A stretch of 64,000 nt of DNA, taken from NCBI RefSeq assembly GCF_019430885.1, contig NZ_JAHYBZ010000002.1, forward strand, positions 372,001 through 436,000. Direction: 5' to 3'. The notes beneath the pieces were generated by a model. The model was given only the letters and a program-made list of their open reading frames with translations. It searched no databases and had not been told where the DNA came from. Positions 17,137 to 25,948 of this stretch are shown piece after piece; within the stretch, counting starts at the first letter, position 1, and each line of letters starts with the position of its first letter. The translations under genes and the position numbers were made by a program. This stretch comes from Roseomonas alba. Its GTDB lineage: Bacteria > Pseudomonadota > Alphaproteobacteria > Acetobacterales > Acetobacteraceae.

Positions 17137-18207
17137 ATGCGCGCCTGGTCCGTCGTCGAAACCGGCAAGCCGCTCAAGGAACTCGAACTGCCGACGCCGG
17201 AACCCACCGGCAAGCAGGTGCTGCTCGAAATCACCCATGCCGGCGTCTGCCATTCCGACCTGCACATCTGGGAAGGCGAGTACGACCTCGGTTCCCGCGG
17301 CAAGATGAAGCTGACCGACCGCGGCGTCGTCCTGCCGCTCGCCATGGGCCACGAGATCGTCGGCAAGGTCCTGAAATGGGGCCCCGAGGCCAATTCTGCG
17401 GGCCTCAAGGTCGGCGACCACATGATCGTCTTCCCCTGGGTCGGCTGCGGCAAATGCGCCGAATGCCTGGCGGATGAGGACAATATGTGCCGGGTCAAGC
17501 CGGCCTCGCTCGGCGTCTATCAGAATGGCGGCTACGCGACCCACGTCGTCGCGCCCGAGCCGCGTCACCTGGTGCCGCTGGGCAATCTGGACCCGTCGCT
17601 GGCCGCGACCTACGCCTGTTCCGGCATCACGGTGTTCAGCGCCATCAACAAGGTGATGCCGATGCCGCCGGATGAGCCGATCGTCGTGGTCGGCGCCGGC
17701 GGCCTCGGCATGAACGCCATCGCGGTGCTGAAGGCGAAGGGCCACAAGCGCATCGTCGTCGTCGATGTCAGCCAGGCAAAGCTGGACGCCGCGAAGACCG
17801 AAGGCGCGTCCGACACCGTCCTCGCCGACGGCCCCGACACCGCGAAGAAGATCATCGACACGGCCGGCGGCGCGGTCGGCGCCATCATCGATCTGGTGAA
17901 CGGCACCGACACCGCGCGCTTCGCCTTCGATGCCCTGCGCAAGGGCGGCAAGCTGGTGCAGGTCGGCCTCTTCGGCGGCGAGATGAACATCCCGCTGCCG
18001 CTGATGCCCATTCGCGCCCTCACCATCCAGGGCAGCTACGTCGGCAATGTGAAGGAGCTGCGGGAACTCGTCGGCATCGCCCAGTCGGGCAAGCTGCCGG
18101 CCATCCCCATCACCAACATGCCGCTGAACCAGGCCAATGCCGCGCTGAACCGCCTGAAGGACGGCAAGGTGGTCGGCCGCATCGTACTGACGGCCGACGC
18201 GGCGTGA
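17137..18207 (+). CDS. zinc-dependent alcohol dehydrogenase
   Basis: A 356-residue medium-chain dehydrogenase. The ATG at 17137 follows CCGGAGGAATC. Catalytic zinc ligands sit in GVCHSDLH and GHEIVG. The structural zinc motif is complete (GCGKCAECLADEDNMC). The NAD site is VVGAGGLGMNAI. It oxidises alcohols or reduces aldehydes in the cytoplasm; the substrate is not fixed by sequence. It appears to be a single-gene unit, closed by a strong hairpin at 18215-18249. Confidence 0.9.
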   Translation: MRAWSVVETGKPLKELELPTPEPTGKQVLLEITHAGVCHSDLHIWEGEYDLGSRGKMKLTDRGVVLPLAMGHEIVGKVLKWGPEANSAGLKVGDHMIVFPWVGCGKCAECLADEDNMCRVKPASLGVYQNGGYATHVVAPEPRHLVPLGNLDPSLAATYACSGITVFSAINKVMPMPPDEPIVVVGAGGLGMNAIAVLKAKGHKRIVVVDVSQAKLDAAKTEGASDTVLADGPDTAKKIIDTAGGAVGAIIDLVNGTDTARFAFDALRKGGKLVQVGLFGGEMNIPLPLMPIRALTIQGSYVGNVKELRELVGIAQSGKLPAIPITNMPLNQANAALNRLKDGKVVGRIVLTADAA

Positions 18208-18214
18208 GTAGGAG

Positions 18215-18249
18215 ACCGCCCGCGCCCCTCACAGGGTGGCGCGGGCGGT
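18215..18249 (+). terminator. hairpin terminator after alcohol dehydrogenase
   Basis: Perfect 12-bp stem (ACCGCCCGCGCC / GGCGCGGGCGGT) with an 11-nt loop, 8 nt after the stop codon. No T-run follows, which is common in GC-rich genomes. Confidence 0.6.
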
Positions 18250-18270
18250 CACGACAGCCACGGTCCGAAA

Positions 18271-18540
18271 CCGGAGGGGCACCGCCCCTCCGGACGACCC
18301 CGACGTTGGGGTCCGACGGGCGTCGCCATGCAACGTCCATGAGTGCCCCTGGTGCCTGGAGGCCCTGGACCGCCATCTGTCGGCGCAGGGCAGGGCGGAT
18401 CCACAGCGCCCGTCCGGCGCGCTTCGGGCGCAAGTGCGCGTTTCGGCGCCATTCCGTCAGTGGCGCACGGCGCCAGGTCAAGGTTTCCAAAGGCCCTGTG
18501 GCCTTTGGTGGGGAGGCCTGGAGGGGCAAAGCCCCTCCAA
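18271..18540. repeat. dispersed inverted-repeat element, copy B
   Basis: Left end hairpin CCGGAGGGGC-ACC-GCCCCTCCGG (18271-18293), then GACCCC/GGGGTC (18296-18313). Right end GGTTTCCAAAGGCC...GGCCTTTGG (18483-18508) and TGGAGGGGC-AAA-GCCCCTCCA (about 18520-18539). The right half is nearly the same as in copy C. The left half lacks the CCAAAGGCC hairpin found in copies A, C and D. It lies between convergent genes. Confidence 0.65.
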
Positions 18541-18548
18541 CAGCGCCT

Positions 18549-19052
18549 TCACCGCAGTGGATACGCCCCGCCCGTCACCGGATCCCGCGCCGGGTCCGCC
18601 ACCGCGGCGATGGCGTGCCGCGCCCGCTCGCTTTCTTCCGGCGCGCCATGCAGCTGGTCCGGCGGCGCGGCCCCCTCGGGATAGGCCCCCACCACCAGCA
18701 ACCGCACCCCCGCACCGAGGTTCCTGTGCCCGGTCCCGGCCGGCAGCACCACCACGTCGCCGGCATGCAGATCCACCTGCACCCCGGCCTCGCCACCGAG
18801 TTGCACCCGCACCGCGCCGGACACGATGGCGAGCGCCTCATGCGCATTGGAATGGTAGTGGTGCCAGTCGTGGATGCCGTTGCGCCAGGCAGGGCGCCAG
18901 CCATGGCTGCGGAACAGGCTCTCGGCGGCTTCGGGCTGGCCCTCGGGTACCGCGCCACGATGCAGGAGCACTGGCAGGCGCGGATTGTTGGGAATGGCAC
19001 CGCCATCCTGCAGGAAGATCAGCTCGGCACCGTCGGTCCTGTGCTCATGCAT
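18549..19052 (-). CDS. cupin protein, YjlB family
   Basis: A 167-residue single-domain cupin. The ATG at 19052 is chosen because MHEHRTDGAELIFLQDGG is the family start; longer frames add no homology. The metal-site pattern is clear: HDWHHYHSNAHEAL (motif 1 histidines and glutamate), then GDVVVLPAGTGHRNLG (motif 2). It resembles the YjlB group, whose function is not established; some cupins of this kind are sugar-binding or dioxygenase-like. It ends inside the edge of repeat copy B and is monocistronic. Confidence 0.8.
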   Translation of the reverse strand: MHEHRTDGAELIFLQDGGAIPNNPRLPVLLHRGAVPEGQPEAAESLFRSHGWRPAWRNGIHDWHHYHSNAHEALAIVSGAVRVQLGGEAGVQVDLHAGDVVVLPAGTGHRNLGAGVRLLVVGAYPEGAAPPDQLHGAPEESERARHAIAAVADPARDPVTGGAYPLR

Positions 19053-19157
19053 GGTCCAGCCTCCTGCTGCGCCCCCGTGTCTTGCCTCAGGATGCCCGAA
19101 TGCGAAAGGGCCGCCCCTTGCGGGACGGCCCTTCGAAAGACAGGGGAGGGGCAAAGA

Positions 19158-19949
19158 TCAGCGGCGGGCGCTGCGCCGGGTCACTGGCGCCTCGGCCACT
19201 TCTTCAAAGCTCTGGGCCGACGCCTGGGCTGTGCCACCGCGCAGCCCGGTACCGGCCAGCATCATGCCGCCGGTCGCGTCGGGCCGGTTGTGAATGAAGC
19301 CCTGCACCGCATAGGTGCGTCCGTAATTCTCGTTGCTGTAGCCGACCTGGACGCGCACCTGCGACCAATCGTTGTTCGGCGAGGCGTCGACGACCGACAC
19401 GCCGCGCATGATGGAACCGCGGCGAATGCCCGGGCCGCCCCAGTTGGCGTGATGGATCAGGATTTCGCGGGAGGAAACGACGCGCTCCACAACCGCGACG
19501 TGGCCGGCGCGCATGCCGCCCGAGCCCGGGAAGGCGAGGATGGAACCGACCTCGGGCCGGTTGCCGCGGGCGTAGACGCCCGCCGCGTTGTACCACCACT
19601 GCCCGCCATTGCCGCTGATCGCCATGCCCGTCGCCTGGCGCGCATAGGGCACGCAGGAGATACCGCCGCCATAACCGGCGGCATAGCCGCGGCCACCGCC
19701 GCGACGGGCCGTGCCCTGGCGTGCAACCGCCACACGGCTCACAACGTTCTGACGCTGGCTGGACCCACGGGCCGTAGCGTTGGCGGTGCTGTGCGCGGTG
19801 GGCCGGGAGGCCGTGGGCCGGGCTGTGGAGGCTGTTCGCGTCGCGGGCTTTTGCCGTGCTTCTGGCGCCCTGGCTTCGGCATCATGCGTCGGCAGTCCCA
19901 GACCGCCCAACAGGATCGCCAACGCGATCGCCGCCTTCCGTGCCTTCAT
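19158..19949 (-). CDS. secreted CHAP-domain peptidoglycan amidase
   Basis: A 263-residue protein. The ATG at 19949 gives a signal peptide ending near HDAEARA. A Thr/Ala/Ser-rich low-complexity linker (about 35-90) leads to a CHAP domain with cysteine in ISCVPYAR, WWYNAAG, the catalytic histidine in AGHVAVVE, and HHANWGG. Such cysteine/histidine-dependent amidohydrolases cut peptidoglycan peptide bonds, so this is a likely periplasmic or secreted cell-wall remodelling enzyme. A Ser/Ala-rich C-terminal tail follows. It is monocistronic and has a terminator-like hairpin upstream belonging to the next gene. Confidence 0.85.
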   Translation of the reverse strand: MKARKAAIALAILLGGLGLPTHDAEARAPEARQKPATRTASTARPTASRPTAHSTANATARGSSQRQNVVSRVAVARQGTARRGGGRGYAAGYGGGISCVPYARQATGMAISGNGGQWWYNAAGVYARGNRPEVGSILAFPGSGGMRAGHVAVVERVVSSREILIHHANWGGPGIRRGSIMRGVSVVDASPNNDWSQVRVQVGYSNENYGRTYAVQGFIHNRPDATGGMMLAGTGLRGGTAQASAQSFEEVAEAPVTRRSARR

Positions 19950-20177
19950 ATGCCCCCTGTGCCCCCTGCTTAGAAACCCCCGGCGGACCTTGCGGCCCGC
20001 GTCTGAAATCTGGGGTAACAATGGGTGTCGGGGCCTGCAACCGGGCTCTGGCGTGACCTGCGTCACGCGGCACGATTATGCGATCGCGGGACAGCAAGCC
20101 TGGATAGAAGCGGACTAATTTCCTTCGAATGCGGCAGAATTGGGGTCGTGACACAGTGTGGTGGCCCCAAAACAACA

Positions 20178-20206
20178 ACGCCCGACACAATGTGTCGGGC
20201 GTTTTT
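20178..20206. terminator. rho-independent terminator hairpin
   Basis: An 11-bp stem ACGCCCGACAC / GTGTCGGGCGT with a 3-nt loop, followed on the plus strand by TTTT and preceded by AACAAC, which reads as GTTGTTGTTTT on the minus strand. It lies 72 nt after the stop of the minus-strand RidA-like gene and is probably its terminator. Confidence 0.7.
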
Positions 20207-20279
20207 GGTAGAGTCGATGAAACATTTCCTGTGCTTCATCGATTCTATCGCGCGTGGGGCTGCATGCCCGGCACGCGGA

Positions 20280-20630
20280 TCAGCGGCAGGCGGTGACCAT
20301 GATCTCCACGAGGTGCCGCGGATCGGCCATGTTGGCCTCCACGCAGGCGCGGCAGGGCGCCTGGCCGGCCGGCAGCCACGCGGTCCACAGCTCGTTCATC
20401 GCGGCGCGGTCGGTGATGTGCTTCACCCAGATCTGGGCGGTCAGCAGCCGGGTGTTGTCGGTGCCGTTGGCTTCCAGGGCGGCGTCGATCTTCGCCAGGA
20501 CCTCGGCCGTCTGGCCCTTGATGTCCTTGGAGAGGTCGTCGGCGGTGATGCCCGCGAGATAGACGAAGTTGTGGTACTCGACCGAGGTCGAAAGAATCTG
20601 GTTGGTGCCCTGGCGGGTGATCTTGCTCAT
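20280..20630 (-). CDS. RidA family protein (YjgF/YER057c/UK114)
   Basis: A 116-residue protein of the RidA superfamily, which hydrolyse reactive enamine/imine intermediates in the cytoplasm. Landmarks: VYLAGITADDL, GQTAEVLAKIDAALEANGTD, KHITDRAAMNELW, and APCRACVEANMADPRHLVEI, where the arginine in CRAC is the substrate-binding arginine. The N-terminal segment departs from canonical RidA, so it belongs to one of the Rid subgroups. It is followed by a rho-independent terminator and preceded by a small secreted-protein gene on the same strand. Confidence 0.85.
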   Translation of the reverse strand: MSKITRQGTNQILSTSVEYHNFVYLAGITADDLSKDIKGQTAEVLAKIDAALEANGTDNTRLLTAQIWVKHITDRAAMNELWTAWLPAGQAPCRACVEANMADPRHLVEIMVTACR

Positions 20631-20718
20631 GCCGGCCGCTCCTTTGCGATGATGCGCCTGTGGCGCGCGCCGCTTCTAGAACAGCTTCCTGGTCGCGGGA
20701 ATGACCCCGCGGGCGGGA

Positions 20719-20937
20719 TCAGGACGACCGGTGCCGGCCGCCGCAGAGCGGACAGCGCGGCCAGGCCGGCGCCGGCAACGTGTCCTGGATCGCCTCGCAG
20801 GCAATGAAGCGCCCGCCGGGATCGCCGCAGTTTCGCCCTGTGCGCGGCGGTTCCGCGACCGGGGAAGCCTGGCTCGCACCGCTTCGCAGCGCGGCGAGCG
20901 AAAGCGCGGCGAATGGCAGAAGGCGGCGCGGGAGCAT
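20719..20937 (-). CDS. small secreted protein with four cysteines
   Basis: A 72-residue product. A GGAGGGACCC site lies just before the ATG at 20937. The signal peptide runs MLPRRLLPFAALSLAALRSGASQAS. The mature part has cysteines in RNCGD, FIACEA and the closely spaced CPLC, followed by GGRHRSS, compatible with disulfides or a small metal site. The good ribosome-binding site and signal peptide support a real gene; no family recognised. Confidence 0.5.
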   Translation of the reverse strand: MLPRRLLPFAALSLAALRSGASQASPVAEPPRTGRNCGDPGGRFIACEAIQDTLPAPAWPRCPLCGGRHRSS

Positions 20938-21009
20938 GGGTCCCTCCGGATCCGGCGAAGGAACCCTATCGCCGCGCCGCGCCGACGCGAAGTGACGATC
21001 CGTACGCCG

Positions 21010-21987
21010 TCACGCCACCGCGTAGGTGCTGCCGGACGCGGCGGCGCCGATCATCGCCTCATAGACCGCAACGGAGTGGATCGCGTCCTCGACCGGCAGC
21101 GGATAGGCGGGTCCGCCGGCGACGGCCGCGGCGAAGGCGGTGAGTTCCGCGGCCTCGATGTCGGTGGCGGGGAAGACGCGTTCCTCCGGCGTGCCGTCGC
21201 GCGTGCAGACGATCAGATTTTCGTGGCCGTGCAGCACCGCCCAGGCATCCGTGCCGAACAGCCCGACGCGCCACATCCGCGGCGCATAGGCAAGGGTCGC
21301 GAAATTCGCCGTGGCACCGCTCGCGAAGCGGAACAGCCCCGCCGTGGTGTCGTCGAGCCCATTGTCTATGGCGAGCGCACGCGACTGCACCGTGACCTCG
21401 GCGATGCGGCCGGCGAGGTGGATGAACATGTCCACCATGTGGATGCCCATGCCCCCCATGCCGCCGAGCGGGCTCTCCTTTGGATCGGCGCGCCACATGC
21501 CGGGCTTGTAGGCGATCGCGCCGGGGCCGCTGAACTGGCCCTCGACATGCAGCAGCGTGCCGAGACGCCCATCGGCAAGCATCGCCTTCATTTCCGCGAC
21601 CGCGGGCAGGAAGCGACGATTATGGCCGAGCGCCATCACCACGCCCGCGGCGCGGCAGGCCGCGACGGCAGCCACGGCCGAGGCCTTGGTCATGGTGAAG
21701 GGCTTCTCGACGAAGACATGCTTGCCGGCCCGCGCCGCAGCCATGACCTGGGCAGCGTGCATGCCGTGCGGGGAGGCGATGGCGACCGCCTGCACCTCGG
21801 GATCGGCGAGCACGGCATCGAAATCGGGCAGGATGCGGATGCCCTTCTCGGCGGCCCAGGCGGCGGCGCGTTCCGGCCGGCCGGTGCAGCCGGCGACGAA
21901 GCGCAGTCCCGCGTCGTTGCGGCCCTGCACGCTGTTCACCAGGGTCTGGCCCCAGCGGCCCATGCCGATGATGGCGGTGTTCAGCAT
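21010..21987 (-). CDS. Gfo/Idh/MocA family oxidoreductase
   Basis: A 325-residue NAD(P)-dependent oxidoreductase. The ATG at 21987 follows AAGGAGCGTGAG. Rossmann start NTAIIGMGRWGQTLV, then the family motif HVFVEKPFTMT with the catalytic EKP lysine, GHNRRFLPAV, and GGMGGMGIHMVDMFIHLAG, which carries the conserved histidine region. Substrates are usually sugars, inositols or related polyols. It lies 63 nt after an MFS transporter gene on the same strand and could share its message, so uptake or export of its substrate or product is a reasonable guess. Confidence 0.85.
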   Translation of the reverse strand: MLNTAIIGMGRWGQTLVNSVQGRNDAGLRFVAGCTGRPERAAAWAAEKGIRILPDFDAVLADPEVQAVAIASPHGMHAAQVMAAARAGKHVFVEKPFTMTKASAVAAVAACRAAGVVMALGHNRRFLPAVAEMKAMLADGRLGTLLHVEGQFSGPGAIAYKPGMWRADPKESPLGGMGGMGIHMVDMFIHLAGRIAEVTVQSRALAIDNGLDDTTAGLFRFASGATANFATLAYAPRMWRVGLFGTDAWAVLHGHENLIVCTRDGTPEERVFPATDIEAAELTAFAAAVAGGPAYPLPVEDAIHSVAVYEAMIGAAASGSTYAVA

Positions 21988-22050
21988 CTCACGCTCCTTG
22001 GGATCCGACTTCGCCATGCCATTGCATGGCGGCATGGGGAAGGGGGGTGT

Positions 22051-23304
22051 TCAGCGCCCGGAGGCGCCGATGCCGGGACCTTCCAGCGCCTCGGCAATGC
22101 GGCCGAGGCGCATCACGCCCCAGACCACCACGAGCAGGGAAAGCGCCACGGCGATCAGCGTCGGCCAGCGCAGGCCGAAGAACTCCCCGCTCGCGCCCAG
22201 CATCAGCGCGCCGAGGGCGGGGCAGGCGCGGGTGATGAGCCCCCAGGTGCTCAGCACCCGCCCGCGCATGGATGGGTCGGAGGCGTTCTGCGCCAGCGTC
22301 TGCACGCTGATGCCGTGCACCGATCCCGCAGCGCCCATCAGCGCCGCGCAGGCGATGCCGAAGGCGAACCAGCCCGTCGCCGCGAAGCCCGCCGTTGCGA
22401 GGGCCAGCATCAGCACGCCATAGACGGCGAGCCTGGTCGTGCCGGCGATCCGCCCGCGCGCCGCGATGGCGAGGCCCGCGATCAGCGCCCCGACCCCGAA
22501 GGACGCCGTCAGCAGCGCGAGCGATTCCGCCCCGCGTCCGAAGATGCGCTCGACGAAGGGCGGCAGGATCTCCTGCACGCCACGCAGCAGGATGGCGGAC
22601 ACCGCCGCGAAGCCGAGGATCGGCCCGAGCCCCGGATGGCGCGCCGCGTAGGTCAGGCCCTCGATCATCTCGCCGAACAGGGACCCGGTGGCGGGGTGGC
22701 CGCGCCGCGCCTCCGCCGTGATCTTCAGCATCGGCGTGGTGGTGGTCGCGACCAGATAGGCCAGGGCATTGCAGGCGATCGCCGGCCACACCCCGGCAAT
22801 GGCGATGATCGGCGCGGCGAGCGCCGGACCCACGAAGCGTGCCACGTTGAAGGTCAGCGAGTTCAGCGCCACCGCCGCCGGCAGGTCGGCGCGGGGCACC
22901 AGCCCCGGCATCAGCGACTGCCGCGCCGGCTGGGCGAAGGAGGCAGCGGTGCCGCTGACCGTCTCCAGCACCAGCAGCGTGCCGATGCTCATCAGGCCGG
23001 TGGCGACCAGGGTCGCGTTCAGCGCCGCGTTCAGCCCGATCACGGTCTGGCTGATCATGGTCATGCGCACCCGGTCGGCGCGGTCGGCCACGGCACCGGC
23101 CAGGGGGCTCACCAACACGGCGGGGGCGAGGTCGCAGAAGGCGACGACGCCCACCCAGAACGCGCTGCCGGTCAGTTCCCAGGCGAGCCAGGACACCGCG
23201 ATGCGGTGCATCCACAGCCCGGTCCAGGCCATGAGCGAGGCCCCGAAGAAGATCTTGGCGTTGCGGTGCGAAAGGGCCCGCGTCAGCGTCGAGAGGGATG
23301 CCAC
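22051..23304 (-). CDS. MFS transporter (EntS/enterobactin-exporter-like, DUF894 group)
   Basis: A 417-residue protein with about 11-12 membrane helices. Family landmarks: the first helix FFGASLMAWTGLWMHRIAVSW, the loop AGAVADRADRVRMTM between helices 2 and 3, RQSLMPGLVPRADLPAAVALNS, and SDPSMRGRVLSTWGL. These place it with EntS-like MFS exporters. The GTG at 23304 (20 nt after the upstream stop) is the likely start; no ATG near the first helix fits. Four genes on this strand (24243 to 22051) are closely packed. Substrate unknown. Confidence 0.8.
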   Translation of the reverse strand: MASLSTLTRALSHRNAKIFFGASLMAWTGLWMHRIAVSWLAWELTGSAFWVGVVAFCDLAPAVLVSPLAGAVADRADRVRMTMISQTVIGLNAALNATLVATGLMSIGTLLVLETVSGTAASFAQPARQSLMPGLVPRADLPAAVALNSLTFNVARFVGPALAAPIIAIAGVWPAIACNALAYLVATTTTPMLKITAEARRGHPATGSLFGEMIEGLTYAARHPGLGPILGFAAVSAILLRGVQEILPPFVERIFGRGAESLALLTASFGVGALIAGLAIAARGRIAGTTRLAVYGVLMLALATAGFAATGWFAFGIACAALMGAAGSVHGISVQTLAQNASDPSMRGRVLSTWGLITRACPALGALMLGASGEFFGLRWPTLIAVALSLLVVVWGVMRLGRIAEALEGPGIGASGR

Positions 23305-23323
23305 GGCGCGGCGTGCCGCGCCG

Positions 23324-23701
23324 TCAGTTCGTCCTCCGCCCGCGGGTGGTGGTGGATGATGGCGCCGCGTCGACCGGCTGAGGTCCGGCCTGGGCGGAGC
23401 GGATGCATTCCCGCACCAGTTCCTCACGCCGCGAACGCTGGTTGTAGGCGTCCGATTGGACGCGCAGCGTGGGGATGTTGTTGGTCGCGTCCGTCATGAA
23501 CATGGCGTCGTCGTTGCGGACGGCCTGACCGCGGTCGCGGAACAGGACGACGCGCTCCGCTTCGGCTTCGCAGCGCTGGCGCAGGATGCTGTCCTGCCCG
23601 GCGCCGGCGGTGGCGGCCCGCAGCGAGCTCGGCGCATCCGCATTGGCGCACGCCCCGAGCAGCAGTGCGGCGAGGACGGTCAGCCGGGGGACGCGAGTCA
23701 T
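23324..23701 (-). CDS. small lipoprotein (unknown family)
   Basis: A 125-residue protein with signal sequence TRVPRLTVLAALLLGAC (lipobox, Cys near 18) and a hydrophilic helical body (QDSILRQRCEAEAERVVLFRDR, RREELVRECIRSAQAG). Its ATG overlaps the stop of the gene before it by 4 nt, and the MFS gene starts 20 nt after its stop. No family recognised. It is probably attached to the periplasmic face of a membrane. Confidence 0.65.
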   Translation of the reverse strand: MTRVPRLTVLAALLLGACANADAPSSLRAATAGAGQDSILRQRCEAEAERVVLFRDRGQAVRNDDAMFMTDATNNIPTLRVQSDAYNQRSRREELVRECIRSAQAGPQPVDAAPSSTTTRGRRTN

Positions 23702-24243
23702 GGTGCGGAAGCTCCGGAAGGAATCGTGCGCGACAATAGGCGCCTCAACCCCGTTTCGTCGAACCGCGCCGCGGCGTCCAGGGGCATTGCGGCCGCGGCG
23801 CGCAGCAGTTCCGGATGCAACTCGATCCCATGCGACGTCATGCTGTAGAGCCCCATCAGCCAGCGCGCCCGCGACATCACCTCGACCAGGGCAAGCAGCC
23901 GCAGGCAGAGCGACAGGCCGGCGAGCGTGCCGAGGCCAAGCATGCCGTCCACCGCTTCCGCCCAGCAGGCCGCATCGGCGTCGGCGAGCACCATTTCCTG
24001 CGCCGTGCCGTCCTCCCGTCGGAACAGCAGGCGGCGCGGGGGGCCCCAGCGTTCGGCCGTCGCGGCGTCGCGTGCGCGGTCCCACGCGAATTCGAGGTCG
24101 CGCGGCGTGACCGGCGGCAGGCTCTCGGGCGATTGGGGAATCGCGTAGGCCAGCACGCCGTCAGGGGCGCGCAGGACCTCGATGGGCGGTGGCATAGGGT
24201 CCAGATGGGGCGTTGGCGGCGCGATACCAGCGGTGGGCGTCAC
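23698..24243 (-). CDS. hypothetical protein coupled to FkbM methyltransferase gene
   Basis: A 181-residue soluble protein starting at GTG (24243) that overlaps the stop of the methyltransferase gene (GTGA). It has RDLEFAWDRARDAATAERW, a FRREDGTAQEMVLADADA segment and a hydrophobic helix LAGLSLCLRLLALVEVMSR near 105-125. No family recognised. The overlaps on both sides place it in a coupled set with the methyltransferase and the lipoprotein. An ATG at 24192 is an alternative start. Confidence 0.6.
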   Translation of the reverse strand: MTPTAGIAPPTPHLDPMPPPIEVLRAPDGVLAYAIPQSPESLPPVTPRDLEFAWDRARDAATAERWGPPRRLLFRREDGTAQEMVLADADAACWAEAVDGMLGLGTLAGLSLCLRLLALVEVMSRARWLMGLYSMTSHGIELHPELLRAAAAMPLDAAARFDETGLRRLLSRTIPSGASAP

Positions 24244-25634
24244 TCATCCGGCTCTGGCGAGGCGTGTTCCGCCAGCGCCTGGATCTTGAGCGCCGCGATG
24301 CGAAGACCCGCTTCGGTGGGCGAGACGATGCGCAGATGGCGCGCCTGCGTCGGCGGAAGGTCGACGGCGCAGCCCTGTCGCGGGTCGGGGAGCGGCGGGA
24401 GGGGGAAGGTCGCGGCATCAGCCTCGTCCTCCTCCATCGCGAGCACGGCGAAGAGGAGCGGCGCGGGAAGGCCTCGGGGCGGTGTGATGACGATGCGCCG
24501 GACCGTGCGGATGGCCCCCAGGTCGATCCGGACCGACTGGTTCGGCCAGGGCTGGGTCTCCATGATGCTGCCCGCATGCGCTGCGACGATGCCTCGCAGC
24601 GGCTTGCCGGGCCTGCTGGAGGTGAGCGTGTAGGCACACCCCTCGGCCACCTCCGCGAGGGTCTGAGGATCCGCGGGTGGCGTGAAGCGGTGCGCGAGCG
24701 TGTCGAGGCTCTTTTGAAGCAGCGTCATCGTCGTGGCGACGGTCTGCGTGCGCTGCGGCAGGCCGTGCGCCAGCATGCCCTCCATCTGCTCCTCGAGCAC
24801 CTTGATCCGCGATTCGAGGGGGCGCGGGCCGTCGAACCAGGCCTCCCCGAGGATCAGTGGCGGCATGCGGCCCACGCAGCGGCCGATGTCGAGGGGATGC
24901 GGCAGGGCCGGGGGAATGAGAGGGGCCCGGAGCCGATCGCGGCGGAGGAAGGTCACTTCGAGCACATGGGGCATGTCGATGCGCGTGCCGGCGATGCGGT
25001 AGGCGCCTCCGGCATTGTTCGGATGCACGTGCACCGCGACGAAATGGGCGGCGAGGCGGTCCAGCATGGGCCCGATCGCCGTCCCCAGGATGGCGGCATC
25101 CCGGATGCTGCCGAGGCCGTGCAGTTCCAGCACGATGATGCGGAACCGCTGCAGCGTGCGGTCCGAGACGGCGAGGAGGTTGCGGTATTCCGCCCCCTCG
25201 ATATCCATCTGAAGCAGCAGGTCGCCCTGCGGTTCGAGCCCGTCGACCCAGTCGTCGAGGGTGATGGCGTCGTCGCGCCGCGTGACATCCAGCCACTTCT
25301 TGAGGAAAGTCTGGCGACCCTCGCGCAGCGGTGTGCGGAACGTCTCGATATCGCACGAGAAGTCGCACATGTGGCAGGCGATGCCGTGCTGGTCGACCAG
25401 CATATCCTCGAAGGTCTTGAGGTTGTTGACGCCGGGCGAAAAGCAGGCGGCGATTCCATCGAGGTCGTCGGGCAGGAGATAGGTGCCATCGCGCCCGTCA
25501 CCGATGCGGATCATGGGGCTTGGGCTGGGTTGCGGGCGCAGTTGCCCGAAGGCGCGCAGCATGGCGTCGCGCGGGGAGGGGCCCTGGACGGTGTCCGGGA
25601 TCGGTATTCCGAAGAAGCGTCGCATCAGATCCAT
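24240..25634 (-). CDS. FkbM-type methyltransferase fused to a discoidin-like C-terminal domain
   Basis: A 464-residue two-part protein. Residues about 40-240 fit FkbM methyltransferases: RIGDGRDGTYLLPDDLDGI, ACFSPGVNN, LLQMDIEGAEYRNLL (143-154), FRIIVLELHGL. These enzymes O-methylate glycans or natural products using S-adenosylmethionine. Residues about 330-455 resemble an F5/8-type C (discoidin-like) beta-sandwich: YTLTSSRPGKPLRGIVA, WPNQSVRIDLGAIRTVRRIVI, ARHLRIVSP. Discoidin-like domains commonly bind carbohydrate. The fusion suggests a glycan-bound methyltransferase. The call of the second domain rests on pattern only. Confidence 0.7.
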   Translation of the reverse strand: MDLMRRFFGIPIPDTVQGPSPRDAMLRAFGQLRPQPSPSPMIRIGDGRDGTYLLPDDLDGIAACFSPGVNNLKTFEDMLVDQHGIACHMCDFSCDIETFRTPLREGRQTFLKKWLDVTRRDDAITLDDWVDGLEPQGDLLLQMDIEGAEYRNLLAVSDRTLQRFRIIVLELHGLGSIRDAAILGTAIGPMLDRLAAHFVAVHVHPNNAGGAYRIAGTRIDMPHVLEVTFLRRDRLRAPLIPPALPHPLDIGRCVGRMPPLILGEAWFDGPRPLESRIKVLEEQMEGMLAHGLPQRTQTVATTMTLLQKSLDTLAHRFTPPADPQTLAEVAEGCAYTLTSSRPGKPLRGIVAAHAGSIMETQPWPNQSVRIDLGAIRTVRRIVITPPRGLPAPLLFAVLAMEEDEADAATFPLPPLPDPRQGCAVDLPPTQARHLRIVSPTEAGLRIAALKIQALAEHASPEPDE

Positions 25635-25948
25635 CCCCCTGCCGGCATCCCGGGAGCAGCCAATGTCGAATGCCCGAGCTTTGGCGGCAGTCCCGGCCCC
25701 TCGCCGCGGGCCAGGCGGAAGCCTGGCGGCGCGGCGGAGGCACGCATCCTGGCATGACGCGTGGTTTGATACAGGCCCCGGCAGATGACGCTTGCACGGA
25801 AATGGCCTGCGTCATGGTCTGGCCTGGCGCATGGCGCCGGCAGGGGGACTTCCCATTGCGTGCGCGTTCGGCATCGGGGAGCTGGTGGGCGCATGCACGT
25901 CTGTGCGAGCCCCCTCCTGTCTTGACGCCTTGCCCTCCCGGCGCCGTG

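Noticed and set aside
18204..19973. Long plus-strand open frame across the cupin and CHAP genes
   Set aside because: Both genes on the minus strand have clear catalytic or metal motifs, signal peptide and starts. The plus frame has none.
20701..23499. Open frame of over 900 codons on the plus strand
   Set aside because: It lies opposite the Gfo/Idh/MocA and MFS genes, has no recognisable domain and shows the Arg/Gly/His-rich composition of an antisense frame.
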